Assembly: GCF_000974805.1 (NCBI RefSeq) | Contig: NZ_BBQZ01000005.1 | Coordinates: 246,777-310,776 of the forward strand | From: Demequina salsinemoris | Lineage (GTDB): Bacteria; Actinomycetota; Actinomycetes; Actinomycetales; Demequinaceae | Direction of reading: 5' to 3' | Length of the DNA stretch: 64,000 nucleotides | Part shown: positions 8,479 through 17,268 of the stretch, piece by piece | Layout of the letters: each line of letters begins with the position of its first letter | Numbering within the stretch: the stretch's first letter is position 1 | Position numbers and translations under genes: made by a program | Notes under the pieces: generated by a model | What the model saw: only the letters and a program-made list of their open reading frames with translations | Databases searched by the model: none | What the model was told of the DNA's origin: nothing

Positions 8479-9960
8479 ATGAGCAAGGTTCGCGTTCGCT
8501 TCTGTCCCTCGCCCACCGGCCTGCCGCACGTCGGCATGGTCCGCACGGCGCTGTTCAACTGGGCCTACGCCCGCCACATGGGCGGCGAGCTCGTGTTCCG
8601 CATCGAGGACACCGACGCCGAGCGCGACTCGCAGGAGAGCTACGAGATGCTGCTCGACGCGATGAACTGGCTCGGCATCACCTACGACGAGGGCCCCGAC
8701 ATCGGCGGCCCGTACGCCCCCTACCGTCAGAGTCAGCGCCACGACCTCCACGCCGAGGTCGTCGCCAAGCTGCTTGAGGGCGGCTACGCGTACGAGGCGT
8801 TCTCCACGCCCGACGAGGTCGAGGCGCGCCACAAGGCGGCCGGCCGCGACCCCAAGCTCGGCTACGACAACTTCGATCGCGACCTCACCGACGAGCAGAA
8901 GGCCGCGTACCGCGCCGAGGGCCGCGAGCCCGTGCTGCGCATGCGGATGCCCGATGAGGACATCACGGTCAACGACCTGATCCGCGGCGAGGTCACCTTC
9001 CCCGCGGGCACCGTGCCGGACTACGTGATCGTGCGCGCCAACGGCGTCCCGCTGTACACGCTCGTCAACCCCGTGGACGACGCGACGCAGAAGATCACGC
9101 ACGTGCTGCGCGGCGAGGACCTGCTCGCCTCGACGCCTCGCCAGATCGTGCTGTGGCGCGCGATGGTCGAGCTCGGCATCGCCGACGGCATGCCCGAGTA
9201 CGCGCACATGCCGATGGTGCTCGGCGAGGGCACCAAGAAGCTGTCCAAGCGCGACCCCGAGTCCAACCTGTTCCACCACCGCGAGCGCGGCTTCCTGCCC
9301 GAGGGGCTGCTCAACTACCTCGCGCTGCTCGGCTGGAGCATCGCGCCCGACCGCGACGTGTTCACGCGCGACGAGATGATCGCCGCGTTCGACATCGCGG
9401 ACTGCACGCCCAACGCCGCGCGCTTCGACATCAAGAAGGCCGAGGCGATCAACGCCGACCACATGCGCATGCTCGCGCCCGAGGACTTCGCGGGCCGCCT
9501 CGTGCCGTATCTGCACACCGCGGGCGACGTGAGCGCTTCGTCCTATAACGAGCTGACCTCCTCGGAGAAGGGGATCCTCGATGCGGCCGCGCCGCTCGTG
9601 CAGACGCGTATGCAGCTGCTCGGCGAGGCGTCGGGCATGCTCGGCTTCCTCTTCGCCGCGGACGAGTCGATCGAGTTCGACGAGGCCGCCCTGAAGAAGC
9701 TGCCCGAGAACGCCGCCGAGATCCTCGACGCCGCCGTGTCCGTGCTCGAGGGGCTCGAGGACTTCGGCCCCGAGGCGCAGCAGGAGGCGCTGCGCGCGAG
9801 GCTCGTCGACGAGATGGGCATCAAGCCGCGCTTCGCCTTCGGCCCGCTGCGCGTGGCCGTGACGGGGCGTCAGGTCTCGCCGCCGCTGTTCGAGTCGATG
9901 GAGATCCTCGGCAAGGACTCGTCGCTGGCGCGCCTGCGCCGCCTGCGCGCGACGTTCTGA
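8479..9960 (+). CDS. gltX: Glutamyl-tRNA synthetase (class I)
   Basis: The 493-residue enzyme charges tRNA-Glu with glutamate. The HIGH-equivalent is [10 protein letters not shown] (residues 10-19) and the KMSKS-equivalent is KKLSKRD near residue 253. Length and domain order (Rossmann catalytic domain, stem-contact, helical anticodon-binding C-terminus) are normal. The ATG follows AGAGAG weakly; upstream in-frame sequence is not part of the family. The HAD gene follows after 10 bases and may share the transcript. Its substrate tRNA-Glu gene lies at 13451. Confidence 0.97.
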   Translation: MSKVRVRFCPSPTGLPHVGMVRTALFNWAYARHMGGELVFRIEDTDAERDSQESYEMLLDAMNWLGITYDEGPDIGGPYAPYRQSQRHDLHAEVVAKLLEGGYAYEAFSTPDEVEARHKAAGRDPKLGYDNFDRDLTDEQKAAYRAEGREPVLRMRMPDEDITVNDLIRGEVTFPAGTVPDYVIVRANGVPLYTLVNPVDDATQKITHVLRGEDLLASTPRQIVLWRAMVELGIADGMPEYAHMPMVLGEGTKKLSKRDPESNLFHHRERGFLPEGLLNYLALLGWSIAPDRDVFTRDEMIAAFDIADCTPNAARFDIKKAEAINADHMRMLAPEDFAGRLVPYLHTAGDVSASSYNELTSSEKGILDAAAPLVQTRMQLLGEASGMLGFLFAADESIEFDEAALKKLPENAAEILDAAVSVLEGLEDFGPEAQQEALRARLVDEMGIKPRFAFGPLRVAVTGRQVSPPLFESMEILGKDSSLARLRRLRATF

Positions 9961-9970
9961 CCCGCGCGAC

Positions 9971-10714
9971 ATGACCGGGGCGGGCGCCATCCGGGCGGTG
10001 CTGTTCGACGTCGACGACACGCTCGTCGACACGCGCGGCGCCTTCCGGCATGCGCTCGCCTCCGTCGCGGTCGACTACCTGGACGAGGGAGTCGATCACG
10101 AGGAGCTCGTGCGGTTCTGGCGCGAGGACCGTCAGGGCTGGTACCGGGCCCATACCCGGGGCGAGCTGACGCATCGCGAGCAGCGGCATCGTCGCGCCAA
10201 CGACCTCCACGAGGAGTTCGGAGGCCCGTTCCTGGACGATGCGGCGTATCAGCGCTGGGACGACGCGTTCGAGCGCTACTTCCAGGAGGGGTGGGCGGCG
10301 CATCCCGACGCGTTGCCGGCGCTCGAGGCGCTGGACGCACTCGGGGTCCCGTACGGCGGGCTTTCCAACGCGCGCAGCGACTACCAGGTGACGAAGCTCG
10401 CGGCCTGCGGGCTGGGGCGGTTGCCGATGCTCGTGGGCGTCGACACCCTGGGCTTCGGCAAGCCTGACCCCCGGGTCTTCCTTCATGCGTGCGAGAGGCT
10501 CGGCTTCGCGCCTGCGGAGGTCGCCTACGTGGGCGACGAGTTCGACGTGGACCCGCTCGGGGCGCGCGACGCGGGGCTGGGGCTTGGCGTGTGGATCGAG
10601 CGTCCGGGGGCGCATCGGGGAGATGTCGACGGCCTCGCAGGCGACGGCGTGCCTCGCGACGGCCTGGTTCGCATCGACACACTCATGGAGCTGCCGGGGG
10701 TCCTCGGGCTCTGA
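9971..10714 (+). CDS. HAD-superfamily hydrolase
   Basis: The 247-residue protein has haloacid dehalogenase motif I at residues 13-17 (DVDDT), motif II serine in GGLSNAR, the motif III lysine in GFGKPDPRVF and motif IV in YVGDEFDVDPLGARDAG. A helical cap fills residues 20-100. Such enzymes dephosphorylate small phosphorylated metabolites; the substrate cannot be predicted. It follows gltX by 10 bases and is probably co-transcribed. A copy of the repeated 10-mer (10234-10243) lies in the coding sequence and is read as DDA. Confidence 0.87.
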   Translation: MTGAGAIRAVLFDVDDTLVDTRGAFRHALASVAVDYLDEGVDHEELVRFWREDRQGWYRAHTRGELTHREQRHRRANDLHEEFGGPFLDDAAYQRWDDAFERYFQEGWAAHPDALPALEALDALGVPYGGLSNARSDYQVTKLAACGLGRLPMLVGVDTLGFGKPDPRVFLHACERLGFAPAEVAYVGDEFDVDPLGARDAGLGLGVWIERPGAHRGDVDGLAGDGVPRDGLVRIDTLMELPGVLGL

Positions 10715-10737
10715 GGTGTGAGGCGCGACACCCTGGT

Positions 10738-10766
10738 TTGGGCGATCGCCGATCATCCGGTACAGT
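10738..10766 (+). promoter_or_regulatory. Promoter of tRNA-Gln
   Basis: TTGGGC (10738-10743) and TACAGT (10761-10766) are spaced by 17 bases, about 28 bases before the mature tRNA 5' end. Confidence 0.6.
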
Positions 10767-10793
10767 TGTTTCCCGGTCCGGTCCCCGGATCAT

Positions 10794-10865
10794 TGGCCTA
10801 TGGTGTAATTGGCAGCACGTCGGTTTCTGGTACCGCCAGTCGAGGTTCGAGTCCTTGTAGGCCAG
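10794..10865 (+). tRNA. tRNA-Gln (anticodon CTG)
   Basis: The acceptor arms TGGCCTA (10794-10800) and TAGGCCA (10858-10864) pair perfectly. The D-loop (GTGTAATTGGCA), an anticodon loop with TTCTGG and the T-loop GGTTCGAGTCC are all recognisable. CCA is not encoded. It reads CAG codons. Confidence 0.95.
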
Positions 10866-10869
10866 CTTC

Positions 10870-10895
10870 AAGCCCCTCCTTCGGGAGGGGCTTTT
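10870..10895 (+). terminator. Rho-independent terminator of tRNA-Gln
   Basis: AAGCCCCTCC, loop TTCG, GGAGGGGCTT, then TT forms a 10-bp stem with a stable UUCG tetraloop. Confidence 0.9.
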
Positions 10896-10964
10896 CGCTT
10901 TCCCGGGGGTCGCAGGGCCCTCGGACCCGTGCGCGAGCCACGCCCGCATCGTCCCCATGCGCGT

Positions 10965-11058
10965 GCACTCCGCACGGATTACCGTGCGACACGCAAGCGT
11001 GTCGCGGTCCGGGCCCGGCGTGTCGTCGGGGTGTCGGGCCCAAATCCGTGCGGAGTGC
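10965..11058. repeat. Long intergenic inverted repeat with two internal hairpins
   Basis: Outer arms GCACTCCGCACGGATT (10965-10980) and its exact complement (11043-11058) enclose a perfect 9-bp hairpin (GCGACACGC-AA-GCGTGTCGC, 10986-11005) and GGGCCCG/CGGGCCC arms (11011-11017, 11035-11041). It lies 20 bases beyond the clpB stop and after the tRNA-Gln terminator. A copy of the 10-mer precedes it (10945-10954). It could terminate clpB transcription or be a REP-type element. Confidence 0.8.
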
Positions 11059-11078
11059 GTGGCGGGCGGGGGAGCGGA

Positions 11079-13241
11079 CTACTCCGCCTGCGCCGTGTGC
11101 ATCACCTCGAGGTGCTCGCCGTCCCAGCCGACAGTGACCGCGTCGCCCTCGCGCAGGCGCCCGTCCACGATCTCCTTCGCGAGCTCGTTCAAGACCCGCG
11201 TCGTGATGAGCCGCTTGAGCGGACGCGCACCGAACTGGGGGTCGAAGCCGTCGCGGGCCAGCGAATCCCGCAGTGCGGGCTCGACAGTCAGCGCGATGTC
11301 CTTCGCCTCGGCCAGGCGCGCGATCGCCTTGGCCAACTCGGTCTCGACGATGCCCTTCATCGCCTCGGGGTCGATGCGGTCGAACACCACCACATCGTCC
11401 AGGCGGTTGAGGAACTCGGGCCTGAACGACCGCTTGAGCACCTCCATCAGCTGGCCTTCCAACTCGTCCCGCGAGGAGCCGTCCCACGCGAGTACCAGGT
11501 CGGAGCCCAGGTTGGAGGTCATCACGATGATCGTGTTCGTGAAGTTCACCGTGCGGCCGCGGCCGTCGGTGAGGCGTCCGTCGTCGAGGACCTGCAGCAG
11601 CACGTTCCAGACGTCCGGGTGCGCCTTCTCGACCTCGTCGAACAGGACGATGCTGTACGGACGACGCCGCACGGCCTCCGTGAGCTGTCCTCCCTGGTCG
11701 TAGCCGACGTACCCAGGCGGGGAGCCGATCAGGCGCGACACCGCGTGCGACTCCATGTACTCGGACATGTCGATGCGGATCATGGCCCGCTCGTCGTCGA
11801 AGAGCTGCTCGGCGAGCGCGCGAGCGAGTTCGGTCTTGCCCACTCCCGTAGGCCCGAGGAACAGGAACGAGCCGATGGGCCTGTTCGCGTCCGCCAGGCC
11901 CGCGCGGGCACGACGGATCGCGTCCGAGACCGAGGTGATGGCCCGGTCCTGGCCGACGACGCGCTCGTGGAGCCGCTCCTCGAGGTGGCCGAGCTTCGCG
12001 GACTCCTCGGTGAGCAGCTTCTCGACGGGCACGCCCGTCCACTTCGCGACGACTCCCGCGATGTCCTCGCCTGTGACCTCCTCGCGCAGCATGCGCTCGT
12101 CCGACGGGATCGCGTCGAGCTGGGCGCGAGCATCGGCGATCTCCTGCTCGGCGTTCGGGATCTCGCCGTAGCGGATCCTTCCGGCCTTCTCGAGCTCTCC
12201 GTAGCGCTCGGCGCGTTCCAGGTCGCCGCGCAGCGATTCGACGCGCTCGGTGGCCGCGGAGACGCGGACGATGAGGTCCTTCTCGCGCGCCCACCGCATG
12301 TTGAGCTCCTCTGACTCGGCCTTGTGACGGGCGATCTCTGTGTCGATCTCCGCGCGACGCGCCTTGGCGTGCTCGGACTTGTCCTTGGCGACCTGGGTGC
12401 GCTCGATCTCAAGCTGCATGATGCGGCGGCGCGAGCGGTCGAGCTCGATCGGCATGGAGTCGAGCTGCATCTTGAGGGCCGAGGTGGCCTCGTCGATCAG
12501 GTCCACGGCCTTGTCGGGCAGGAAGCGGTCGGAGATGTAGCGGTCGGACAGGTGCGCCGCCGAGACGATCGCCTCGTCGGTGATCTTCACGCCGTGGTGG
12601 ACCTCGTACTTGTCCTGGAGGCCGCGCAGGATCGCGACCGTGTCGTCGAGGCTGGGCTCGCCGACGTAGACGGGCTGGAAGCGACGCTCCAGGGCGGAGT
12701 CGGTCTCGATGTGCTCGCGGTACTCGTTCAGGGTCGTGGCGCCGATCATGCGCAGCTTGCCGCGCGCGAGCATCGGCTTGAGGATGTTGCCCGCGTCCAC
12801 GGACCCGTCGGCCTTGCCCGCGCCGACGATCGTGTGCAGCTCGTCGACGAACAGGATGATGCGGCCCTCGGCCTCCTCGACCTCCTTGAGGATCGCGTTG
12901 AGGCGCTCCTCGAACTGGCCGCGGTAGGCGGCGCCGGCGACGACGGAGCTCATCGCGATCTCGATCACGCGGCGGTCCTTGAGGGACGACGGCACGTCTC
13001 CCGCGATGATGCGCTGGGCGAGGCCCTCGACGATCGCGGTCTTGCCGACGCCGGGCTCGCCGATCAGCACCGCGTTGTTCTTCGTGCGGCGCGTGAGCAC
13101 CTGCATGACGCGGCGGATCTCCTCGTCACGTCCGATGACGGGGTCGAGCGCGCCCTCCTCGGCGAGGGCGGTGAAGTCCTGGCCGAACTGCTCGAGCGCT
13201 GACTGCTGCTCCTGCTGAGGAGCCTGGGACGGGGTCGTCAT
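11079..13241 (-). CDS. clpB: ClpB-type AAA+ disaggregase lacking the N-terminal domain
   Basis: The 720-residue protein unfolds and rescues aggregated proteins with DnaK/DnaJ/GrpE. It has AAA-1 (Walker A GEPGVGKT, Walker B LFVDELH), a coiled-coil middle domain (about residues 270-390, the ClpB hallmark) and AAA-2 ([19 protein letters not shown]). Family members usually have about 860 residues with a roughly 150-residue ClpN domain. Here only about 25 residues precede the AAA-1 entry sequence [11 protein letters not shown]. The start is fixed by AGGAGG nine bases before the ATG and by the HAIR operator immediately upstream, so the missing domain is not an annotation error. Partner chaperones are not in the window. 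Confidence 0.92.
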   Translation of the reverse strand: MTTPSQAPQQEQQSALEQFGQDFTALAEEGALDPVIGRDEEIRRVMQVLTRRTKNNAVLIGEPGVGKTAIVEGLAQRIIAGDVPSSLKDRRVIEIAMSSVVAGAAYRGQFEERLNAILKEVEEAEGRIILFVDELHTIVGAGKADGSVDAGNILKPMLARGKLRMIGATTLNEYREHIETDSALERRFQPVYVGEPSLDDTVAILRGLQDKYEVHHGVKITDEAIVSAAHLSDRYISDRFLPDKAVDLIDEATSALKMQLDSMPIELDRSRRRIMQLEIERTQVAKDKSEHAKARRAEIDTEIARHKAESEELNMRWAREKDLIVRVSAATERVESLRGDLERAERYGELEKAGRIRYGEIPNAEQEIADARAQLDAIPSDERMLREEVTGEDIAGVVAKWTGVPVEKLLTEESAKLGHLEERLHERVVGQDRAITSVSDAIRRARAGLADANRPIGSFLFLGPTGVGKTELARALAEQLFDDERAMIRIDMSEYMESHAVSRLIGSPPGYVGYDQGGQLTEAVRRRPYSIVLFDEVEKAHPDVWNVLLQVLDDGRLTDGRGRTVNFTNTIIVMTSNLGSDLVLAWDGSSRDELEGQLMEVLKRSFRPEFLNRLDDVVVFDRIDPEAMKGIVETELAKAIARLAEAKDIALTVEPALRDSLARDGFDPQFGARPLKRLITTRVLNELAKEIVDGRLREGDAVTVGWDGEHLEVMHTAQAE

Positions 13242-13280
13242 GTTGTTCCTCCTGAGGTGGTCGACGTCCGTGGATTCGTA

Positions 13281-13301
13281 GTTGAGTCTTGCACGCTCAA
13301 C
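13281..13301. promoter_or_regulatory. HAIR box (HspR operator) upstream of clpB
   Basis: GTTGAGT (13281-13287), 7 bases, GCTCAAC (13295-13301) matches the 7-N7-7 layout of the HspR HAIR element CTTGAGT-N7-ACTCAAG with only the outermost bases and one inner base changed. It lies 40-60 bases upstream of the clpB start. HspR repression released on heat shock is the expected control. Confidence 0.75.
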
Positions 13302-13399
13302 TTTACATAAGCATGGGCGATGCGACAAGAGGGATGGTGTTGGGGGAGGGCCGGGAGGGCGGTTCTGATGCCGATTGGCGTTCACCCCCATTCATGGTC

Positions 13400-13405
13400 T
13401 ATAGT
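13400..13405 (+). promoter_or_regulatory. Probable -10 element for tRNA-Glu
   Basis: TATAGT lies 45 bases before the tRNA. A -35-like TTGGCG is found 19 bases upstream, which is longer than ideal. Confidence 0.4.
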
Positions 13406-13450
13406 CTTATCTCGCGCCAGTTGCCCGGGAGGGTGACGGAATGCAGCTAG

Positions 13451-13523
13451 GGCCCCGTTGTGTAGCGGCCTAGCACGCCGCCCTCTCAAGGCGGTAGCGC
13501 GGGTTCGAATCCCGTCGGGGCTA
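13451..13523 (+). tRNA. tRNA-Glu (anticodon CTC), CCA encoded
   Basis: GGCCCCG pairs with CGGGGCT (G-U at the first pair). The anticodon loop is CTCTCAA (CTC), the T-arm is GCGGG-TTCGAAT-CCCGT, and CCA follows at 13524-13526. It reads GAG codons. Confidence 0.96.
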
Positions 13524-13530
13524 CCACGAC

Positions 13531-13560
13531 AAGCTCCTTGCCGAAAGGCAAGGAGCTTTT
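13531..13560 (+). terminator. Rho-independent terminator of tRNA-Glu
   Basis: AAGCTCCTTGCC (13531-13542), GAAA loop, GGCAAGGAGCTT (13547-13558) and following T residues form a 12-bp GNRA-capped stem. A 10-mer-like GGACGATGC follows at 13572. Confidence 0.9.
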
Positions 13561-13755
13561 GTCGTTTCCAGGGACGATGCTCGATTGGCTCGACTCGCTC
13601 CGTCCATCCCGTCACGCAGTGTCGTGGTCGGCTACGGTGAGACGAAAGAGTGGGCGCGAAGAGGCCTGCGACGAGGGCAGGGGGCGCATCAACGTGTACC
13701 TGAACTCGGGCTTCACAGGCTCCACCACCACGCTCCGGCTGCCGGCGGCGAAGTC

Positions 13756-14280
13756 GTGAACGCGCCACGTCGTCGCAGGCCCGGGGCACGGGTGATCCGC
13801 AGGTTCAGCTTCGCGGTGGCTGCCCTCGCTACGGCAGCAGCGATGGCGGGCTGCACTTCTACCGTGACTCGTTCCATCGATCTCGACCCGGACAACGTGG
13901 CTGAGGTCGAGTTGTACTTCTACGACGTCTCGTCGGCGATTCCGAACGAGATCACCCGCACCACGATCGTCGACGCGGGACTGATTGCCGAGCTCGTCGA
14001 TACGTTCGTCGACATCCCGGGTGCCTCGATCGACGACCCGCAAGAAGAGGTCCAGGGGGCGCGGGCCACGGGCATACGCTTCGTCCTGGACGACGGCTCC
14101 ACGGTGGACATGACTCAGTACTACATCGACCACGCCAGCGGAGTCATCGCATGGCCGGACGGTGAGGTGCTCTATACCGAGTGGGGACTGCCCTTTGAGG
14201 ACTACTACCTGGACTCTGGGGACAAGGTGACGGTAGACGCAGCCGAACGCCCTGTGTCGCCGCTGGAGACCGCCGGCTAA
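13756..14280 (+). CDS. Predicted lipoprotein of unknown function
   Basis: I do not recognise this gene. It encodes about 174 residues with an Arg-rich N-terminus, a hydrophobic signal segment (FSFAVAALATAAAMAGC) and a lipobox-like AMAGC, so it should be exported and lipid-anchored. The mature part is acidic, contains no cysteines and looks like a small beta-rich domain (DDGSTVDMTQYYID). The start is uncertain: GTG at 13756 or GTG at 13792 both keep the signal peptide. Composition is normal for the region. No functional partner is adjacent. Confidence 0.65.
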   Translation: MNAPRRRRPGARVIRRFSFAVAALATAAAMAGCTSTVTRSIDLDPDNVAEVELYFYDVSSAIPNEITRTTIVDAGLIAELVDTFVDIPGASIDDPQEEVQGARATGIRFVLDDGSTVDMTQYYIDHASGVIAWPDGEVLYTEWGLPFEDYYLDSGDKVTVDAAERPVSPLETAG

Positions 14281-14417
14281 CAGGGGCGTTGGTAGCCCGT
14301 GGGAGACCGGTCGGGCCGACACGCCCCGCGTGTGCGAGAGCGCCGGGTGTCTCCGTCCGACGCCGTGCAAAGGTTGCTGTAGACATGCAGGAGACGCACC
14401 ACTGAAGGACGGCCCTC

Positions 14418-15314
14418 ATGACCACGCACAGCCTCGGCGAGATCCAGATCCGTGACCCCTACCTCGTCACCGTGCCCGAGCGAGGCGAGTACCTCCTGTT
14501 CGGCAGCACCGACAAGGACGTCTGGAATCCGCCCGCGACCGGGTTCGACTGCTATCGCAGCACCGACCTGAAGCAGTGGGAGGGGCCGATCGAGGCCTTC
14601 CGTCCGCTGCGGGGCTTCTGGAGCGACCGGGACTACTGGGCGCCCGAGGTGCACGCCTACCAGGGGCGGTACTACATGTTCGCCACGTTCACGTCAATGG
14701 ACGCGCGCCGCGGCACCCAGATCCTGTCGGCGGATGCGCCCGAGGGCCCCTACACGCCGTGGAGCGATGGCCCGGTGACCCCTCGCGAGTGGGAGTGCCT
14801 CGACGGGACTTTGCACCTGGACGACGCGGGCGATCCGTGGATGGTCTACTGCCACGAGTGGGTGCAGGCGATCGACGGCGAGATGATCGCGCAACGGCTC
14901 AGCGCTGACCTGAAGCACACGGTGGGGGAGCCCACGCTGCTCTTCACGGCGTCGGAGCCGGAGTGGTCCCGGCCGATGGCGCACCCGCAGCTTGCTGGCG
15001 AGAACAGGGCGTACGTCACCGACGGGCCCTTCCTGCATCGACTGTCTTCGGGCGCGCTCATCATGCTGTGGTCGAGCTACGGCGACCGGGGCTACGCGAT
15101 GGGGATCGCGCATTCCACGAGCGGAACCGTCGAGGGCCCGTGGGTCCAGGACGACGAGCCGCTCTGGGCCGCCGACGGGGGACACGGCATGATCGCGCGC
15201 ACGCTCGGCGGCGACCTGCTGCTGACCCTGCACCAGCCGAACGACACGCCGCACGAGCGGGCCGTCCTTCGCCGGCTCCGCGAGACCGACACCTCCGTCG
15301 TCCTCGCCGACTGA
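14418..15314 (+). CDS. Glycoside hydrolase family 43-like protein
   Basis: The 298-residue single-domain protein has the five-bladed propeller features of GH43: RDPYL (Asp13, base position), YWAPEV (about 73-78) and ECLDGTL (Asp129, pKa-modulating position). At the usual general-acid position the sequence is TDGPFL (near residue 202), with Asp where most families have Glu. There is no signal peptide, so it would act in the cytoplasm. GH43 members usually hydrolyse arabinosyl or xylosyl linkages; specificity here is open. GAAGGA precedes the ATG. It stands alone between a lipoprotein and a convergent flavoprotein gene. Confidence 0.8.
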   Translation: MTTHSLGEIQIRDPYLVTVPERGEYLLFGSTDKDVWNPPATGFDCYRSTDLKQWEGPIEAFRPLRGFWSDRDYWAPEVHAYQGRYYMFATFTSMDARRGTQILSADAPEGPYTPWSDGPVTPREWECLDGTLHLDDAGDPWMVYCHEWVQAIDGEMIAQRLSADLKHTVGEPTLLFTASEPEWSRPMAHPQLAGENRAYVTDGPFLHRLSSGALIMLWSSYGDRGYAMGIAHSTSGTVEGPWVQDDEPLWAADGGHGMIARTLGGDLLLTLHQPNDTPHERAVLRRLRETDTSVVLAD

Positions 15315-15352
15315 GAGGCGCCAAGGAATCGCGCTCACGCGGGACGCGACGG

Positions 15353-16588
15353 TCAGTCGTCGCTTCCCAGCCAGGCGAGAGCGCCGTCCGCGGCCCAGGC
15401 GCCCATGCTGAACGAGGCCTGGAGCAGGTAGCCGCCCGTGGGCGCCTCCCAGTCGAGCATCTCGCCGGCCACGAATGTGCCCGGCATGCGGCGCAGCATG
15501 AGGCGGTCGTCCATCTCCGACCACGCGATGCCGCCCGCCGTGGAGATGGCGCGGTCGATCGGCATGGTGTCCGTGACGCGCACCGGCACCGCCTTGATGA
15601 GCGCCGCCATGTGAGCTGGCTCCGACGGCAGCGCACCGCTGTCCGTCTCCCGCAGCAGCCCGATCGACGCGGGGTCGAGCCCCACCGCGCGGCGCAGCCA
15701 CGTCGATGCCGAGTCCTTCGGCCGCCGCCGCCCGAGGCGCTGTACCAGCTGGTCCGCGGAGACGTCGGGCCGCAGGTCCACCTCGAGCACGCAAGGCGCG
15801 CCTCCGGTGGCGGCGACATCGAGCGCGCTGCGGATGGCCGCTCCGATCGCGTAGACGGGCCCGCCCTCGATGCCCGTGCGGGTGAGCATCGCGTCGCCGC
15901 GCTGAGGCGGCGCGCCGCTGCCGCGCACGGTGAGCGACACGTTCTTGAGCGGCGCCCCCGCGAAGCGCTCGACGAACACGTCCGTCCAGGCGACGCGCAG
16001 CCCGACGTTCGCGGGTCGCAGCGCCGTCACCTCGACGCCTCGAGCTCTGAACGGCTCCACCCACGCCCCGTCCGCACCCAGGTGCGGCCACGAGGCCCCG
16101 CCGAGCGCGAATACCGTGACGTCGCTTTCGACCGCCCCGGGCTGCCCGTTGGCATCCGTGATCAGCGCCCGGCCGTCGGCGTCCCAGCCGGTCCACAGGG
16201 AGCGCCGCTCGAGCGTCACGCCCAGCTCGGTCAGGCGTGACAGCCAGGCGCGGAACAGGGGAGTAGCGCGGAACGCCTGGGGGAACACTCGTCCGCTGGA
16301 TCCGACGAAGGTCGGCTCGCCCAGGTCCTCGCACCACGCGCGCAGATCCTCCGGGCCGAACCTCTCAAGCATCGGAGCGATGCGGTCCGCGGAGGCGCCG
16401 TAGCGGCTGAGGAACGGCTCGCGGGCCTCCGAGTGGGTGATGTTCAGCCCGCCGTGTCCCGCGAGCAGGAACCTGCGGCCCGGCGAGGGCTTGCGCTCGT
16501 GGACGGTGACGGTCACGCCCGCGGCGGCCAGCGTCTCGGCCGCGAACAGTCCGGCCGGGCCACCGCCGATGACGGTCGCGGTGCTCAC
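15353..16588 (-). CDS. FAD-dependent flavoprotein, HI0933/YhiN family
   Basis: The 411-residue protein opens with the dinucleotide-binding GGGPAGLFAAE (residues 8-18) and has the family-typical GHGGLNITHS motif near residue 45, the mid GGASWPHLG and a C-terminal GEMLDWEAPTGGYLLQ FAD-contact segment. HI0933-like proteins are FAD oxidoreductases (BaiN is a distant member), but the physiological substrate is mostly unknown. The start is a GTG with no clear ribosome-binding site. The gene converges with the GH43 gene. Confidence 0.85.
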   Translation of the reverse strand: MSTATVIGGGPAGLFAAETLAAAGVTVTVHERKPSPGRRFLLAGHGGLNITHSEAREPFLSRYGASADRIAPMLERFGPEDLRAWCEDLGEPTFVGSSGRVFPQAFRATPLFRAWLSRLTELGVTLERRSLWTGWDADGRALITDANGQPGAVESDVTVFALGGASWPHLGADGAWVEPFRARGVEVTALRPANVGLRVAWTDVFVERFAGAPLKNVSLTVRGSGAPPQRGDAMLTRTGIEGGPVYAIGAAIRSALDVAATGGAPCVLEVDLRPDVSADQLVQRLGRRRPKDSASTWLRRAVGLDPASIGLLRETDSGALPSEPAHMAALIKAVPVRVTDTMPIDRAISTAGGIAWSEMDDRLMLRRMPGTFVAGEMLDWEAPTGGYLLQASFSMGAWAADGALAWLGSDD

Positions 16589-16719
16589 GGTCGCCGCCGG
16601 GCGTCAGGAATCGCGCGCGTGAGCATGAGGCCAACGTAGCCCAGAAGGACGTGGCGCCCGAGCCTGAGCGGGCTTGAGATCGCTCGTGGACGATGCGGTG
16701 GTCGGCGGGGGAGGGGCGG

Positions 16720-17142
16720 CTACAGATCAGCGGGCGTCGCGAGCCTCGACCGCCACAGGTCGACCATCGGTTCCGGGGGCACGCCGCACGCATCGTCCCC
16801 GTCGATGCGGGGCCTCCGCGCGGCCATCGCGTCGTAGATCCGATCGCGCAGGGCACGGGGGACGAGGCGACCCGCGCGCAGCAGGCTCCACGGAACGGGG
16901 AGAGCGCCGAGGACCTCGAGGACCGCGTCGGACCTGACCAGCGCCTCACCGTCGACCCACAGGATCATGGTCGAGTCGGTGACCAGGGGGTCGAGCCCCG
17001 CGCGGGAGACGATGCTCGCCCCGACCTCGCTGGCGCCACCGGTGATGAGGTGGGCGCCGTGCGGGTCGTGCGTGAGGAGCCACGCGACGAAGCCGTTGCA
17101 CAGCCCGCAGTCGCCGTCGAAGACCACGATGCGGGAACCCAT
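16720..17142 (-). CDS. DCC-family thiol-disulfide oxidoreductase-like protein (DUF393)
   Basis: The 140-residue protein begins with the diagnostic FDGDCGLCNGF (residues 8-18), i.e. the DxxCxxC motif of the DUF393/YuxK family, followed by a thioredoxin-like helix/strand pattern and ALRDRIYDAMAARR near the end. Members are presumed thiol redox proteins, but the reaction is not established. It is divergent from the ECF sigma gene across 126 bases. A copy of the 10-mer lies in the C-terminal coding region (16789-16798) and another in the downstream spacer. Confidence 0.85.
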   Translation of the reverse strand: MGSRIVVFDGDCGLCNGFVAWLLTHDPHGAHLITGGASEVGASIVSRAGLDPLVTDSTMILWVDGEALVRSDAVLEVLGALPVPWSLLRAGRLVPRALRDRIYDAMAARRPRIDGDDACGVPPEPMVDLWRSRLATPADL

Positions 17143-17268
17143 GCCACATGAACGGCGTGATCGCCGTGACGATTCCGCGACACGGCGGCGAGCGCGTGCG
17201 GACGATGGCTGGCGTCGTCGCGCCGCGCTGTACTGTCATCGGGAGACACGACCAGGTGAGGGGGAAGC

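Noticed and set aside
13242..13391. Upstream extension of clpB that might supply the missing N-domain
   Set aside because: The extra 50 residues have no ClpN similarity and cover the HAIR operator and ribosome-binding site.
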